A stretch of 64,000 bases of DNA from CALLMJ01 sp964493765 (GCA_964493765.1 CAZBPK010000146.1:1-64000), one strand, 5' to 3'; counted from the stretch's first letter, positions 7,843 to 17,518 are shown. Notes: generated from the letters alone by a model not told the origin. Translations and numbers: made by a program.

Positions 7843-9289
7843 ACACTCTGAAACAATTTAAACTTTGAGAAAAAAATTCTGGTTTCATAATAGATTTACC
7901 CAGAAACATTCTTGCACATTCTTGAATACCTTCGATAATGGAGGGATGGGGGTGTATAAGCTCTGCAATGGCTTCAATGCTTAAATTTTGGGCAATCAAT
8001 AAAGCAACTCCTTGAATGGCAGTACTTGCATGCTCACCGATTGCTCGCATTCCTAATATTTTACGATGTTCATCATCAGATACTAAAATTTTAAAAAAGC
8101 CTCTAGGACACTGCATACACAAAGCTCTGCCAATATAATCATAAGTATAAGTAGCAACTTGGTATGGAATGCCTTTTTTCTGAGCTTCTAATTCGTTCAT
8201 ACCCACACCCGCAACCTCAGGGTGTAAAAACATAATAGTGGATATATTTTCGTAAATCAAAGGTTGGTCTTTGCCATAAATTTTTTCTATAACATGCCTA
8301 CCTTCTAATTCCCCTACATTCACTAAACAAATATCAGCGGTTGTATCACCTACAAAATAAATATTTGGAATTTCTGATTGTCCATCTTTTGTATCAATAT
8401 AGCCCTTAGAATTAAAAGTTAGACCAGCGTTTTGTAAACCAAGCCCTTCAAAATTAGGAACTCTACCTACGGAAATTAAAGCTTTTTCTGCATAAAATGT
8501 TTGAGTTTTACCGTCTTTAAAATCTAAAATATATTTAACTTTTTCGTCTTCAATTTCCATGGAAATTAAAGAAGCGTTTTTATGAATATGCACACCTAGA
8601 TGTTCTAAATTTTGTGCAACCATAGTAGCAATATCTTCATCTTCAAAGGGTAAAATTCTATCGGTTTTATCAATTAGATAAACTTTAGTTTTACCAAAAT
8701 TAGCGAAAATAGTAGCAAATTCACAACCAATTACACCAGCTCCAAGAATTACTAAACTTTCTGGATAATCTTTTAAATTGTGAATACCATCGGAAGTCAT
8801 AATAATTTTTTCATCAATAGGAATGGTGGGTAATTTTCTGGGTCTTGAACCCGTAGCAATGATTATATGGTCAGCCCAAACTAATTCATTTGAGCCATCA
8901 GAATAAGAAATTTCAATTTGATTTTTATTGAGCAATGAGCCAGAACCATGAGCAAATTGAAAAAATTTGGAATGTAAGGTTTGAATTTGATTCAATTGAA
9001 ATTGAAGTTGTTGTGTACGAGTTTGAACTGCATGATTCATGAGTTCAGAAATTTTAGAATAAGGAGGCAATGGGTAATTTTCAGAGGCTAACTCTGAATG
9101 TTTCATATTGTAAACATTCTTGGAAAGTTCCCAAAGGGTTTTAGAAGACAAAGCACCATTGTGTAACCCAGCACCCCCAATTTTATCCCTTTCAATAAGT
9201 ATAACTTTTTTTCCAAGGTCTAAAGCTCTCATAGTAGCTGCATATCCCGAAGGACCTCCACCAATCACAGCAATGTCGTATTTTTCCAT
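7817..9289 (-). CDS. FAD-dependent pyridine nucleotide-disulfide oxidoreductase-like protein lacking the redox cysteines
   Basis: 490 residues with full class-I flavoprotein disulfide reductase layout. FAD-binding GGGPSGYAA is at residues 10-18. An NAD(P)-binding GAGVIGCEFATIFANFG lies in the middle, followed by the second FAD motif PNIYFVGDTT and a C-terminal dimerisation domain with HPHPSIIEGIQE, keeping the His-Glu-type region. The first-domain motif that normally reads GGTCxxxGCxPSK is GGAGLHNGALSSK at 38-50, so both redox cysteines are gone. E. coli SthA (soluble transhydrogenase) also lacks one of the pair, so a transhydrogenase-like or other non-disulfide reductase role is plausible. 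It is not a normal dihydrolipoyl dehydrogenase. A -7 box is seen just upstream (9307-9314). Confidence 0.85.
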   Translation of the reverse strand: MEKYDIAVIGGGPSGYAATMRALDLGKKVILIERDKIGGAGLHNGALSSKTLWELSKNVYNMKHSELASENYPLPPYSKISELMNHAVQTRTQQLQFQLNQIQTLHSKFFQFAHGSGSLLNKNQIEISYSDGSNELVWADHIIIATGSRPRKLPTIPIDEKIIMTSDGIHNLKDYPESLVILGAGVIGCEFATIFANFGKTKVYLIDKTDRILPFEDEDIATMVAQNLEHLGVHIHKNASLISMEIEDEKVKYILDFKDGKTQTFYAEKALISVGRVPNFEGLGLQNAGLTFNSKGYIDTKDGQSEIPNIYFVGDTTADICLVNVGELEGRHVIEKIYGKDQPLIYENISTIMFLHPEVAGVGMNELEAQKKGIPYQVATYTYDYIGRALCMQCPRGFFKILVSDDEHRKILGMRAIGEHASTAIQGVALLIAQNLSIEAIAELIHPHPSIIEGIQECARMFLGKSIMKPEFFSQSLNCFRVYDGHRQKI

Positions 9290-9306
9290 ACCTCTAAATC
9301 AAATAA

Positions 9307-9314
9307 CAAAATTA
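9307..9314 (-). promoter_or_regulatory. -7 box of the flavoprotein reductase gene
   Basis: On the minus strand this reads TAATTTTG, matching the Bacteroidota TAnnTTTG box, 17 bases upstream of the start codon. No clear TTG -33 element was located. Confidence 0.5.
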
Positions 9315-9468
9315 AATATTTTTTGAAATGGAAAAAAGATTTGCGAAAAATTAGTATCCGTTTCCCTTATAATTTGTTTTTTTGTTATAGAGATTAGTCT
9401 GTTGAATTGATAGCCAGAGGCAAACGAATTTTGTTCTTAATAAATTCTTTTTTTATAAATTAAATTTC

Positions 9469-9476
9469 TATATTTG
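9469..9476 (+). promoter_or_regulatory. -7 box of the sirtuin gene
   Basis: TATATTTG, matching TAnnTTTG, 22 bases before the ATG at 9499. No -33 TTG at standard spacing was seen. Confidence 0.55.
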
Positions 9477-9498
9477 AGTTACCAATATAAATCATTTT

Positions 9499-10242
9499 AT
9501 GCAAAAAGTTATTGAAAAAAATTGGAATGATTATCAAAAGAAAGGAGATAAACCTCTTGTGGTAGTTTTAACAGGCGCAGGGATTTCTCAAGAAAGTGGA
9601 ATTAGTACATTTAGAGATGCGAATGGCTTATGGGAAAATCACAGAATTGAAGATGTTGCCAGCCCAGAAGGTTTTGCTAAAAATCCTGAATTAGTTTTGC
9701 ATTTTTATAATTTAAGACGAGCTCAAGCACAAGAAGTTAAGCCCAATGATGCTCATTTTGCTTTAAAGGATTTAGAAAAAGATTTTGAAGTTGTAATTAT
9801 TACTCAAAATGTGGATAATCTACATGAAAGAGCTGGTTCAACCAATGTTTTACATTTACATGGTGAATTATCAAAAGTAAGAAGCACAGCTTATCCAGAA
9901 TTAATATATGAAATCGGCGGATTACCCATAAAATTAGGAGATTTGTGTGAAAAAGGCTCCCAATTAAGACCTCATATTGTTTGGTTTGGTGAAGGTGTAC
10001 CTAATATTTATCCTGCTGCTGAAATTACTAAACAAGCAGACTTTTTTATGATTATTGGTACATCTTTGGTTGTTTATCCTGCTGCAGGATTGATTGATGA
10101 AATTCCTTTTAATTCCCCTATATTTGTAATTGACCCTAATATCCCTATTCATTTTCATGATTTTAAAAATTTATATATTTTCCCTGAAAAAGCTACAACC
10201 GGAGTAATCAAAGCTATTGAAAAATTGAAATCCATAATTTGA
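9499..10242 (+). CDS. cobB: NAD-dependent protein deacylase (sirtuin) without zinc-ribbon cysteines
   Basis: 247 residues. Sirtuins remove acyl groups from lysines using NAD+. The signatures are clear: GAGISQESGISTFRDANGLW (NAD pocket, near residues 25-44), TQNVDNLHERAGS, the catalytic histidine in LHLHGEL, RPHIVWFGEGVP, and IGTSLVVYPAAG. In CobB-type proteins a four-cysteine zinc site lies between LHG and RPH. Here that stretch (KVRSTAYPELIYEIGGLPIK and LGDLCEKGS) has one cysteine, so the structural zinc is probably absent. As far as I recall, this is shared by other Bacteroidota homologues. It stands as a single gene with its own promoter. Confidence 0.93.
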   Translation: MQKVIEKNWNDYQKKGDKPLVVVLTGAGISQESGISTFRDANGLWENHRIEDVASPEGFAKNPELVLHFYNLRRAQAQEVKPNDAHFALKDLEKDFEVVIITQNVDNLHERAGSTNVLHLHGELSKVRSTAYPELIYEIGGLPIKLGDLCEKGSQLRPHIVWFGEGVPNIYPAAEITKQADFFMIIGTSLVVYPAAGLIDEIPFNSPIFVIDPNIPIHFHDFKNLYIFPEKATTGVIKAIEKLKSII

Positions 10243-10285
10243 TTTTTAGAAATTGTTCACATTTTTTTGTAAATAATTGAAATAA

Positions 10286-10318
10286 TTGTTCCATATATTC
10301 ATAAAAAAAATATTTTTG
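10286..10318 (+). promoter_or_regulatory. Promoter of the TonB-dependent receptor gene
   Basis: TTG at 10286-10288 and TATTTTTG at 10311-10318, separated by 22 bases. The ATG follows at 10336. This fits the Bacteroidota TTTG-N19-23-TAnnTTTG arrangement. Confidence 0.55.
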
Positions 10319-10335
10319 CTACAAATTTACTTTAT

Positions 10336-13300
10336 ATGGATTTTTTCAAATATTTTGCGCTTTCATTGACAATCCTTGTTTTTTGGTTTAACTCATCTGT
10401 TCTTTCTCAACCCGATATAAGAAAGAAAGGTACTAAAGAAGAAAAAAAAAATAATACCAATAATGAACAACAGCCCATTAAAACCGATAAAGGTTTTTAT
10501 CAAATTTCTGGAAAAGTTGTAGATGAAAACAAAGAACCTATGTCTGGAGTTTATGTTTTAATTGAAGGTACTTTAAACGGAACTATAACAAACAATGAAG
10601 GCTTTTTTACCATAAATTTAACGGAAAATAAACCTATAAAAATACGATTATCATATATTGGTTATGCTACTCAGTTTGTAGAGGTGAATCCAGAAATCAA
10701 CAAAGAGATTTCTGTTAATATGAAAGAAGAATTTTTGCAAGCCAATGAAGTCGTAATTAGTGCTTCTAGAATCCAAGAAAGGATTATTGAATCACCGGTA
10801 AGTATAGAAAAAATGGATTTAGTTACCATCAAAGAATCTCCATCAATTAGTGTTTATGAAGGTATAACAATGTTAAAAGGGATAGATCAATTAGGAGGTT
10901 CAATGCTTTTTAAAACCATAAATACAAGAGGTTTTAACTCTGCTACTAATCCTAGATTTGTGCAGATGTTAGATGGAATGGATATGCAAGCACCAGGATT
11001 AAACTTTGGTATAGGTGTTTTAAATGGTGCATCTGATTTAGATGTAGAAAGTGTTGAATTGATTCCTGGAGTTGCTTCGGCTTTATATGGACCGAATGCT
11101 TTCTCGGGTCTTATGAATGTAAGAACTAAGAATCCATGGCAATATCAAGGGGCATCAGCATCTTTAAAGTTGGGTGCTAATCATATTGATAAATATGACC
11201 CTCAGACAAGCCCTTTTGTTGATTTTAATGCTCGTTATGCGAAAGCATATAATGAAAAATTTGCATTTAAGATAAATTTGGGCTATTTAAAAGCCAATGA
11301 TTGGCAAGCAACAGATTACAGAGACATTGCTAATTATGCAGGTACAATTAATAATACATTAAGCGATAAACCCGGCTTTGATGGTCTAAATATGTATGGT
11401 GATGAAGTTTCTGCCATTTTTGATGCCACATCATCAGGCGGGTTAGTTACACAGCCTATTCGTATTGCAAGAACAGGTTATAGAGAAGTTGATTTGGTGG
11501 ATTACAATACTTATAACTTAAAAGCAGATGTAAGTTTACATTACAAAATTAAACCCAATTTGGAATTCATTGGAATGGGCAGATGGAATAACGGAACTAC
11601 CGCTTACCAAGCCGTAAATAAGATTTCTATTAATCAGTTTTTTTATCATCTATACAAATTAGAGCTTAAAGCAGATAATTTTTATGTTAGGGGTGTGGTA
11701 TCTATGGAAGATGCTAATAAAACTTATGATTCAAGATTTGCCGCAATCAATTTGAACAGAATGGCTAAGCCTGATGAACAATGGTTTACACAATACTTGT
11801 TAGCATACGGTAATAATAATTTTTTAATTAACGCAATAAGGGGTTTTGCGGGTTTAGATCCCATTCAAGCAGGAAGTGACGCAGCAGCTAGGGCTTTTGC
11901 TGATGGAGACAACACAAACGTAATTCGTATTTTGCAAGAAAATCAAGACCCGTTTTATTTGGCTAACAAGCCATTTGTTGATTATGTTTTTGGTGGAAGA
12001 GGAAGATTTCAACCCGGAACTCCTGAATTTCAAAATGCTTTTAAAAGTATAACCTCAAAACCCGGCTTTTTAGATGGTGGCGCTTTGTTTGTAGATAAAA
12101 CTGCTATGTATTCTACCGACGGTCAATATGATTTTAAAAATTTGATTTCTTTTTTGCATTTAACTGCTGGTGGCAATATTAGAATATTTGATTTGAACTC
12201 TCAAGGTACTTTATTTTCTGATACGGTAGGAAATCCAATAAGAGTGTGGGAAGTAGGGGCTTATTTTCAAGCTACAAAAAGTTTAGTAAATGATAGATTA
12301 AAAATTATTGCTTCTGCAAGAGCAGATAAATCCAAAAATTTCCAAGTGGTTTTTAGTCCTAGATTAGCTACGGTTTACTCATTTGGAGAAAATAAAAATC
12401 ATAATATTCGTGTAAGTGCTCAAACGGGCTTCAGAAACCCCACTTTGCAATCTCAGTACATTGATTTGAATTTAGGCTTTTCTAAATATATTGGTGGTGT
12501 AAAAGACGCTTTTAGTCCGTATGGTGTAGAAAATAATTATTCTCAAGAATCAGTGAATCAATTTTTAACAGAATATCAAAGGCTTTTATCGCAAGGTATG
12601 GATACCACAAGTGCTATAAACCAAGCTACACCTCTACTCAAAAAATTAGAAATGAAGAATGTTAGACCAGAACTCATCAAAACTTTTGAGTTTGGTTACA
12701 AAGGTTTAATTCAACAAAAACTTTATATTGACGCTTATGCATATTACAGTTTATATGATTATTTTGAAGGTGCTGTGAATATTGTTGCTCCTGCAAGAAA
12801 ATGGAATGAACAAACTAAAAGTTGGGAATATTCAGAGCTAAATCCCCAAGTAATTGCTAATAATTCTGCACCAAAAGCATATTATAGAAGATATTATAAC
12901 GCCTCTGAACAAGTAAGTGCGTGGGGAGCTTCTATTGGAGCAAGTTACAACTTAAACAACAAATGGTCTTTTAATGGTTCTTATACATATACAGATGCAT
13001 TATTTGATGAAAATGATGATAATCAATTAATAGCAAAATTTAATACACCACCCCATAAAGTTACAGCAGGTGTTGCAGGAAGGAATTTATTCCAAAACTG
13101 GGGTTTTTCTATTCAATACCGTTGGCAAGATGCTTTTGAATTAGAAGAAAGCTATGCACAAGGAATCGTTCCTGCTTTTCATAATTTAGATGCTCAAGTT
13201 TCTTATAAAATACCCTCAATGAAAACCACTTTAAGAATCGGTGCTACCAATGCTCTCAATTTGAGACGTGTGGAAATGTTAGGTGGTGGAACGATTGGGG

Positions 13301-13344
13301 TTTTACCGTATTTTCAAATCACTTATGACGAATTATTTAGGTAA
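10336..13344 (+). CDS. TonB-dependent outer-membrane receptor with carboxypeptidase-regulatory-like domain
   Basis: 1002 residues. A signal peptide (to about residue 25, LSQ) and a charged linker are followed by a CarboxypepD_reg-like domain (about 57-135). That domain has ISGKVVDENKEPMSGVYVLIEG, a TITNNEGFF turn and LSYIGYATQFVEVN. Next comes a plug domain (about 155-265, with NTRGFNSATNPRFVQMLDGM and SALYGPNAFSGLMNV), and then a 22-strand-type beta barrel with many aromatic-ended strands to the C-terminus. It imports an unidentified ligand across the outer membrane using TonB energy. No SusD-like partner follows; downstream is a GC-rich repeat, then guaB. Closest to CirA/FhuA-type receptors by plug pattern; substrate cannot be inferred. 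Confidence 0.92.
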   Translation: MDFFKYFALSLTILVFWFNSSVLSQPDIRKKGTKEEKKNNTNNEQQPIKTDKGFYQISGKVVDENKEPMSGVYVLIEGTLNGTITNNEGFFTINLTENKPIKIRLSYIGYATQFVEVNPEINKEISVNMKEEFLQANEVVISASRIQERIIESPVSIEKMDLVTIKESPSISVYEGITMLKGIDQLGGSMLFKTINTRGFNSATNPRFVQMLDGMDMQAPGLNFGIGVLNGASDLDVESVELIPGVASALYGPNAFSGLMNVRTKNPWQYQGASASLKLGANHIDKYDPQTSPFVDFNARYAKAYNEKFAFKINLGYLKANDWQATDYRDIANYAGTINNTLSDKPGFDGLNMYGDEVSAIFDATSSGGLVTQPIRIARTGYREVDLVDYNTYNLKADVSLHYKIKPNLEFIGMGRWNNGTTAYQAVNKISINQFFYHLYKLELKADNFYVRGVVSMEDANKTYDSRFAAINLNRMAKPDEQWFTQYLLAYGNNNFLINAIRGFAGLDPIQAGSDAAARAFADGDNTNVIRILQENQDPFYLANKPFVDYVFGGRGRFQPGTPEFQNAFKSITSKPGFLDGGALFVDKTAMYSTDGQYDFKNLISFLHLTAGGNIRIFDLNSQGTLFSDTVGNPIRVWEVGAYFQATKSLVNDRLKIIASARADKSKNFQVVFSPRLATVYSFGENKNHNIRVSAQTGFRNPTLQSQYIDLNLGFSKYIGGVKDAFSPYGVENNYSQESVNQFLTEYQRLLSQGMDTTSAINQATPLLKKLEMKNVRPELIKTFEFGYKGLIQQKLYIDAYAYYSLYDYFEGAVNIVAPARKWNEQTKSWEYSELNPQVIANNSAPKAYYRRYYNASEQVSAWGASIGASYNLNNKWSFNGSYTYTDALFDENDDNQLIAKFNTPPHKVTAGVAGRNLFQNWGFSIQYRWQDAFELEESYAQGIVPAFHNLDAQVSYKIPSMKTTLRIGATNALNLRRVEMLGGGTIGVLPYFQITYDELFR

Positions 13345-13367
13345 AATCATCATTTCAAGAAGGATAA

Positions 13368-13500
13368 GCGTGAGGGAAGCGTAGGGCACGAAGTGGCACT
13401 GCCTTTTGATGCTGAGTTTACCGAAGCAGAAAAAGGATTGCCGAAGCGAACAGCGAAGCCCGAAGCAGCCCGACCCGAACGAAGTGAGGGGCACGCCCAA
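13368..13500 (+). repeat. GC-rich dispersed repeat, copy 2
   Basis: 133 bp, same orientation as copy 1, running from GCGTGAGGGAAGC to GGGGCACGCCCAA. The central hairpin is replaced by a TGATGCTGAGTTTACC stretch, so this copy lacks the perfect internal stem. It fills most of the gap between the TonB receptor and guaB. Confidence 0.9.
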
Positions 13501-13551
13501 ATATTAACAAACCTAAAATCGCTATTTTTTTATCAATCCAAAAAATCTTAG

Positions 13552-13559
13552 TAATTTTG
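13552..13559 (+). promoter_or_regulatory. -7 box of guaB
   Basis: TAATTTTG, 14 bases before the guaB ATG. It lies just outside the repeat, so transcription can start independently of the upstream gene. Confidence 0.5.
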
Positions 13560-13573
13560 CAGAAAATATTTTT

Positions 13574-15043
13574 ATGCAAGATTTTAATGAAAATATACCA
13601 TTAGGTTTAACTTATGATGATGTATTATTAGTGCCAGCTTATTCAGAAGTTTTACCGAAAGATGTAGATTTAACTACTCATTTAACAAAAGAAATTCAAT
13701 TAAATGTTCCAATTGTGAGTGCCGCAATGGATACTGTTACAGAATATCAGTTAGCGATTGCGATTGCTCAAGAAGGAGGAATAGGTTTTTTGCATAAAAA
13801 TATGAGTATTCAAAACCAATGTGATCAAGTAAGAAAAGTAAAACGCTCTGAAAGCGGTTTAATTGTGGATCCTATCACATTAACTCCTGAGCATACAATT
13901 GCCGATGCTTTTTATATGATGTCGGAACATAAAATTGGTGGAATTCCTGTAATTGATGAAAATGGTAAATTGGTAGGAATTATTACTAATCGTGATTTAC
14001 GTTTTTATGAACCCTCTGAAAGAAAAATTTATGAAGTGATGACCAAAGATCATTTAATCACTGTTCCAGAGGGTACAACTTTAGAGGAAGCGGAATGGTT
14101 ATTAAAACAACATAAAATAGAGAAGTTGCCTGTAGTGGATAAAAATTATAAGTTAATTGGATTGATTACTTATAAGGATATTCTCAAGAAACAATATTTT
14201 CCAAAGGCTTGTAAGGACCATTTAGGAAGATTGAGGGTGGGAGCCGCTGTGGGAATTGCAAAAGATACAGAGGAACGGGTAGGCTCATTGTTAGAGGCTT
14301 CTGTAGATGTCATTACTTTAGATACTGCACATGCTCATACCAAAACGGTTATAGATTTAACACGATTATTGACTAAAAAATATAAAAATATACAGTTGGT
14401 TGTTGGAAATATTGCAACAGGTGCCGCAGCTGAAGCCTTGATTGAAGCTGGAGCATCTGCAGTGAAAGTAGGAATTGGTCCTGGAAGTATTTGTACTACA
14501 CGTGTAATTGCTGGGGTAGGAGTTCCTCAACTTTCTGCAATTATGAATGCAGCAAAAGTTGCAAATCAAAAAGGAATTCCTTTGATTGCTGATGGTGGAA
14601 TTAAGTATTCTGGGGATATTGTGAAGGCATTAGCCGCAGGAGCAGATTGTATTATGGCGGGTAACCTTTTTGCAGGCACAGACGAAAGCCCTGGAGAAAC
14701 CATTATTTATGAAGGAAGAAAATTTAAAACTTATAGAGGAATGGGTTCTTTAGGAGCAATGAAAGAAGGTTCTAAAGATCGTTATTTCCAAGATATGGAA
14801 GACGATATTAAAAAATTAGTTCCAGAAGGTATTGAAGGAAGAGTTGCTTATAAAGGAAAGCTTTCTGAAGTAATTTATCAATTAGTAGGTGGTATTAGAG
14901 CGGGTATGGGTTATTGTGGTGCAAAAAATATGAATGAAATTAAAAAAGCTCAATTTGTGCAAATTACAAATGCTGGATTAAAAGAAAATCACCCACATAA
15001 TATTCAAATTACCAAAGAAGCACCTAACTATTTTAGGTCTTAA
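13574..15043 (+). CDS. guaB: IMP dehydrogenase
   Basis: 489 residues, the normal length. It oxidises IMP to XMP with NAD+, the rate-limiting step of guanine nucleotide synthesis. Visible features are the N-terminal LTYDDVLLVPAYSEVLP and the VSAAMDTVTE barrel motif. Two CBS domains follow (about residues 95-205, with HKIGGIPVIDENGKLVGIIT and HKIEKLPVVDKNYKLIGLIT). The catalytic loop GPGSICTTRVIAGVG carries the nucleophilic cysteine, followed by the flap with GYCGAKNM. The gene is followed after 14 bases by the phosphatase gene, so the two may be co-transcribed. Confidence 0.98.
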   Translation: MQDFNENIPLGLTYDDVLLVPAYSEVLPKDVDLTTHLTKEIQLNVPIVSAAMDTVTEYQLAIAIAQEGGIGFLHKNMSIQNQCDQVRKVKRSESGLIVDPITLTPEHTIADAFYMMSEHKIGGIPVIDENGKLVGIITNRDLRFYEPSERKIYEVMTKDHLITVPEGTTLEEAEWLLKQHKIEKLPVVDKNYKLIGLITYKDILKKQYFPKACKDHLGRLRVGAAVGIAKDTEERVGSLLEASVDVITLDTAHAHTKTVIDLTRLLTKKYKNIQLVVGNIATGAAAEALIEAGASAVKVGIGPGSICTTRVIAGVGVPQLSAIMNAAKVANQKGIPLIADGGIKYSGDIVKALAAGADCIMAGNLFAGTDESPGETIIYEGRKFKTYRGMGSLGAMKEGSKDRYFQDMEDDIKKLVPEGIEGRVAYKGKLSEVIYQLVGGIRAGMGYCGAKNMNEIKKAQFVQITNAGLKENHPHNIQITKEAPNYFRS

Positions 15044-15057
15044 AACTGCCCTTTCGC

Positions 15058-17106
15058 TTGAGAAAATTCTTTAGAAAATATTTTTTTCAATTATTGCCCT
15101 CTTTTACAAGTTGGGTAATGATGTTTTCTATTCAGTTATTCCAAGCCATTTATGATTTGAACAAAGGAAAAATTTTATTCCCTATTCCTAACTATGTATA
15201 TGATTTTTTCCATTTTTTATTTTTGGTTTTTATTTACCAAGCAGGAAAAACCATAGTAAAAAAAGAATCTAAACCCAAATCTTTAGAGGTTATTTGGTTA
15301 ATTGTAGGTTTAGGCGGAACAGGTATTATAATTAATGCTTTAAGCAATTGGGTAAGCAATATTTACATGGCTAATTATTCGTCTATTTTTTGGTACAATC
15401 TAGATAAACATATAGGAATTATTACAAATACTTACTTTTTTATAACACTGGTTTTTGTTTATAGGCAATTAATACTTTTCCGTTCTACAAAACCAAAACA
15501 AAACGCTTGGTTTTTATTAGATATATCCATTTATAGTGGCTTTTTGCTCTTATTGGATAAGTATTTAAACATACCTCAATTGATTATTATTGCTTACTTT
15601 TTGGCAAGTATTGGGATTGTGTTATATCTATCAATTCATACAGAATGGGTGGCTTACTTAAACTTAAGAGAAAAATTTTTAGGCATATTTTTCATGTCTG
15701 TTATTTTGATGATTCAATTAAGCTATCTTTTTTTGGTAGATGTAAAATATGTTATGAATTATGACTTTAATTTTGCTGATAATTTACACTTGAACGTAAT
15801 CTACTTTTTTACTGTATTATATACATTTTTTTGTATTTTAGTTTTAGCCTTTAACCTACCCACTAGTTCATTATATGAATTAAGGCAATTAGAAAGAAAA
15901 GCAATCAGCGAAATCAATCAAGTTATCTTAAAATCTAAATTTGACCCTAACGAAGTATATAAAATATTGATTCATTACGGCATGCTTTGTGCTAAAGCAG
16001 ATTTTGGTTGGATTCAAATTTTTCAAAATGGTGAGGTAAAATTAATTCAAATTAAAGGTTTCAATGAAAATTTAGCCTATGAAGTTCATCATATAATTAA
16101 CAAATATTGGACATATCAATTAGATAAAAAAAACTTCTTTATTGGTGATACTCAAAGACTTTCATTATTTAAAAGTAAATCTTTAGAAATGGAGTCTTTT
16201 TTTGCAACCAAAGTTTCTACACAAGACAAAGAATATGGGGAACTCCTCTTAGGTTGGAAACATAAAAATGCTTTTGAGTTAGAATTATATTCTTTTTTAT
16301 CTATAATTAGCGAACAAGCTGCTATTGCCATTGAAAATAAAGAATTATTTAAAAAATCTATTTCCTTAGAAAGATACCAAGAACAATTAAAAATTGCTAA
16401 GGATTTTCAAGAGAAAGTTTTACCTAAAATTAGTTCTATCGAAGGATTTGATATTCATGCTATCAACCAAGAAGCCGATGAAATTGGAGGTGATTATTTA
16501 GAGATTTATCAAGATGATGAATATATTAATATCATTATAGCAGATGTTGCTGGAAAAGGAACTACTGCTGCTTTTTATATGGCAGAACTCAAAGGTATGT
16601 TACAAATTCTTTTTCCTTTAAAATTAGAACCTTTAGACTTCATCAAAAAATTAAATTCAGCAGTTTCTCAATGCTTATCACCCAATTTATTTATTACGGT
16701 TAATTTTTTAAGAATACATAAATCTACTCTCCTTTGCCAATGGATTAGAGCAGGGCACACCCCTATATTACACTTCTCTTTTTTAAATAAAAAAATTTGG
16801 GAATATCAACCCAAAGGAATTGGTTTAGGAATATTAAGAAAGTCCATTTCTGAAAAAAATTTTGATATACATGAATTCCAATTACAAAAAAATGATGTAA
16901 TTTTATTATTTACAGATGGTATTGTGGAAGCAAGAAATGAAAACAATGAAGAATTAGGTACTTACATTTTAAAAGAATGGCTTGGTAGTTTTTTCTCTCT
17001 ATCTTCTACAGAAATCAATTATTCTATTTTAGAGCAAATGATGGCTTTTACCAACGAAAATAAAATTGATGATGATTATACACTTTTAACATTGAAAGTT
17101 CAATAA
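15058..17106 (+). CDS. Membrane-anchored SpoIIE-type PP2C phosphatase with GAF-like domain (RsbU-like)
   Basis: About 682 residues from a TTG at 15058; no ATG lies before the first membrane segment, so TTG is the likely start. The N-terminal ~280 residues form about seven to eight membrane helices. A GAF-like sensor region follows (about 290-445), then a short coiled linker, and a SpoIIE PP2C domain (about 465-680). The metal-binding motifs are complete: EADEIGGDYLEI, IIADVAGKGTTAAF, FTDGIVEARNENNE and DDDYTLLTL. In partner-switching systems such phosphatases dephosphorylate a STAS antagonist. The next two genes encode exactly those partners. The activating signal is unknown but is probably sensed at the membrane or GAF domain. 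Confidence 0.9.
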   Translation: MRKFFRKYFFQLLPSFTSWVMMFSIQLFQAIYDLNKGKILFPIPNYVYDFFHFLFLVFIYQAGKTIVKKESKPKSLEVIWLIVGLGGTGIIINALSNWVSNIYMANYSSIFWYNLDKHIGIITNTYFFITLVFVYRQLILFRSTKPKQNAWFLLDISIYSGFLLLLDKYLNIPQLIIIAYFLASIGIVLYLSIHTEWVAYLNLREKFLGIFFMSVILMIQLSYLFLVDVKYVMNYDFNFADNLHLNVIYFFTVLYTFFCILVLAFNLPTSSLYELRQLERKAISEINQVILKSKFDPNEVYKILIHYGMLCAKADFGWIQIFQNGEVKLIQIKGFNENLAYEVHHIINKYWTYQLDKKNFFIGDTQRLSLFKSKSLEMESFFATKVSTQDKEYGELLLGWKHKNAFELELYSFLSIISEQAAIAIENKELFKKSISLERYQEQLKIAKDFQEKVLPKISSIEGFDIHAINQEADEIGGDYLEIYQDDEYINIIIADVAGKGTTAAFYMAELKGMLQILFPLKLEPLDFIKKLNSAVSQCLSPNLFITVNFLRIHKSTLLCQWIRAGHTPILHFSFLNKKIWEYQPKGIGLGILRKSISEKNFDIHEFQLQKNDVILLFTDGIVEARNENNEELGTYILKEWLGSFFSLSSTEINYSILEQMMAFTNENKIDDDYTLLTLKVQ

Positions 17107-17120
17107 TTTTTTTATATTTG
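17092..17120 (+). promoter_or_regulatory. Internal promoter for the STAS gene
   Basis: TTG at 17092-17094 and TATATTTG at 17113-17120, 18 bases apart, lying over the end of the phosphatase gene. The longest open frame of the STAS gene would begin with a TTG at 17118 inside this -7 box. That supports the ATG at 17133 as the real start. Confidence 0.5.
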
Positions 17121-17132
17121 CAAATTATTTTC

Positions 17133-17480
17133 ATGATTGCGATGAATGTTCAATTAAATGATTTTGAAAATTATACAACCGTTTATCTAATAGGAGAAAT
17201 TGATGCCTCAACTTCTATCAATATTCAAAATGCACTTCAAAATCTTTTAGATAATGGTCAAAAAAATATCCACATTAATTGTGAAAAACTTGAGTATATT
17301 TCTAGCGCAGGGCTTGGAGCTCTTATGTCTTTTGTAGAAGAAATTGAAAATTCTAATGGTTTAATGGTTTTTTCAGATTTACAACCTAAAGTTTTTAATG
17401 TTTTTCAACTTCTTGGTTTAGACCAAATCATGAAAATTGTGGACAATCATCAACAAGCTGTAACTTTTTTTCAGAATTAA
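17133..17480 (+). CDS. STAS-domain anti-sigma-factor antagonist-like protein (RsbV/SpoIIAA type)
   Basis: 115 residues, the size of a single STAS domain. It has the typical strand-helix pattern (TTVYLIGEIDASTSINIQNAL, HINCEKLEYISSAGLGALMS). YISSAGLGAL holds the conserved phosphorylatable serine next to the SAGL turn. In known systems the unphosphorylated form binds the HATPase kinase and releases its partner. It lies between a SpoIIE phosphatase and a HATPase kinase, which makes the role convincing. The ATG at 17133 is chosen because the upstream TTG falls within a promoter box; an ATG at 17142 is also possible. Confidence 0.9.
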   Translation: MIAMNVQLNDFENYTTVYLIGEIDASTSINIQNALQNLLDNGQKNIHINCEKLEYISSAGLGALMSFVEEIENSNGLMVFSDLQPKVFNVFQLLGLDQIMKIVDNHQQAVTFFQN

Positions 17481-17518
17481 CGTATCAATACAATATAAGA
17501 TTATTCTATTTTATTTTT

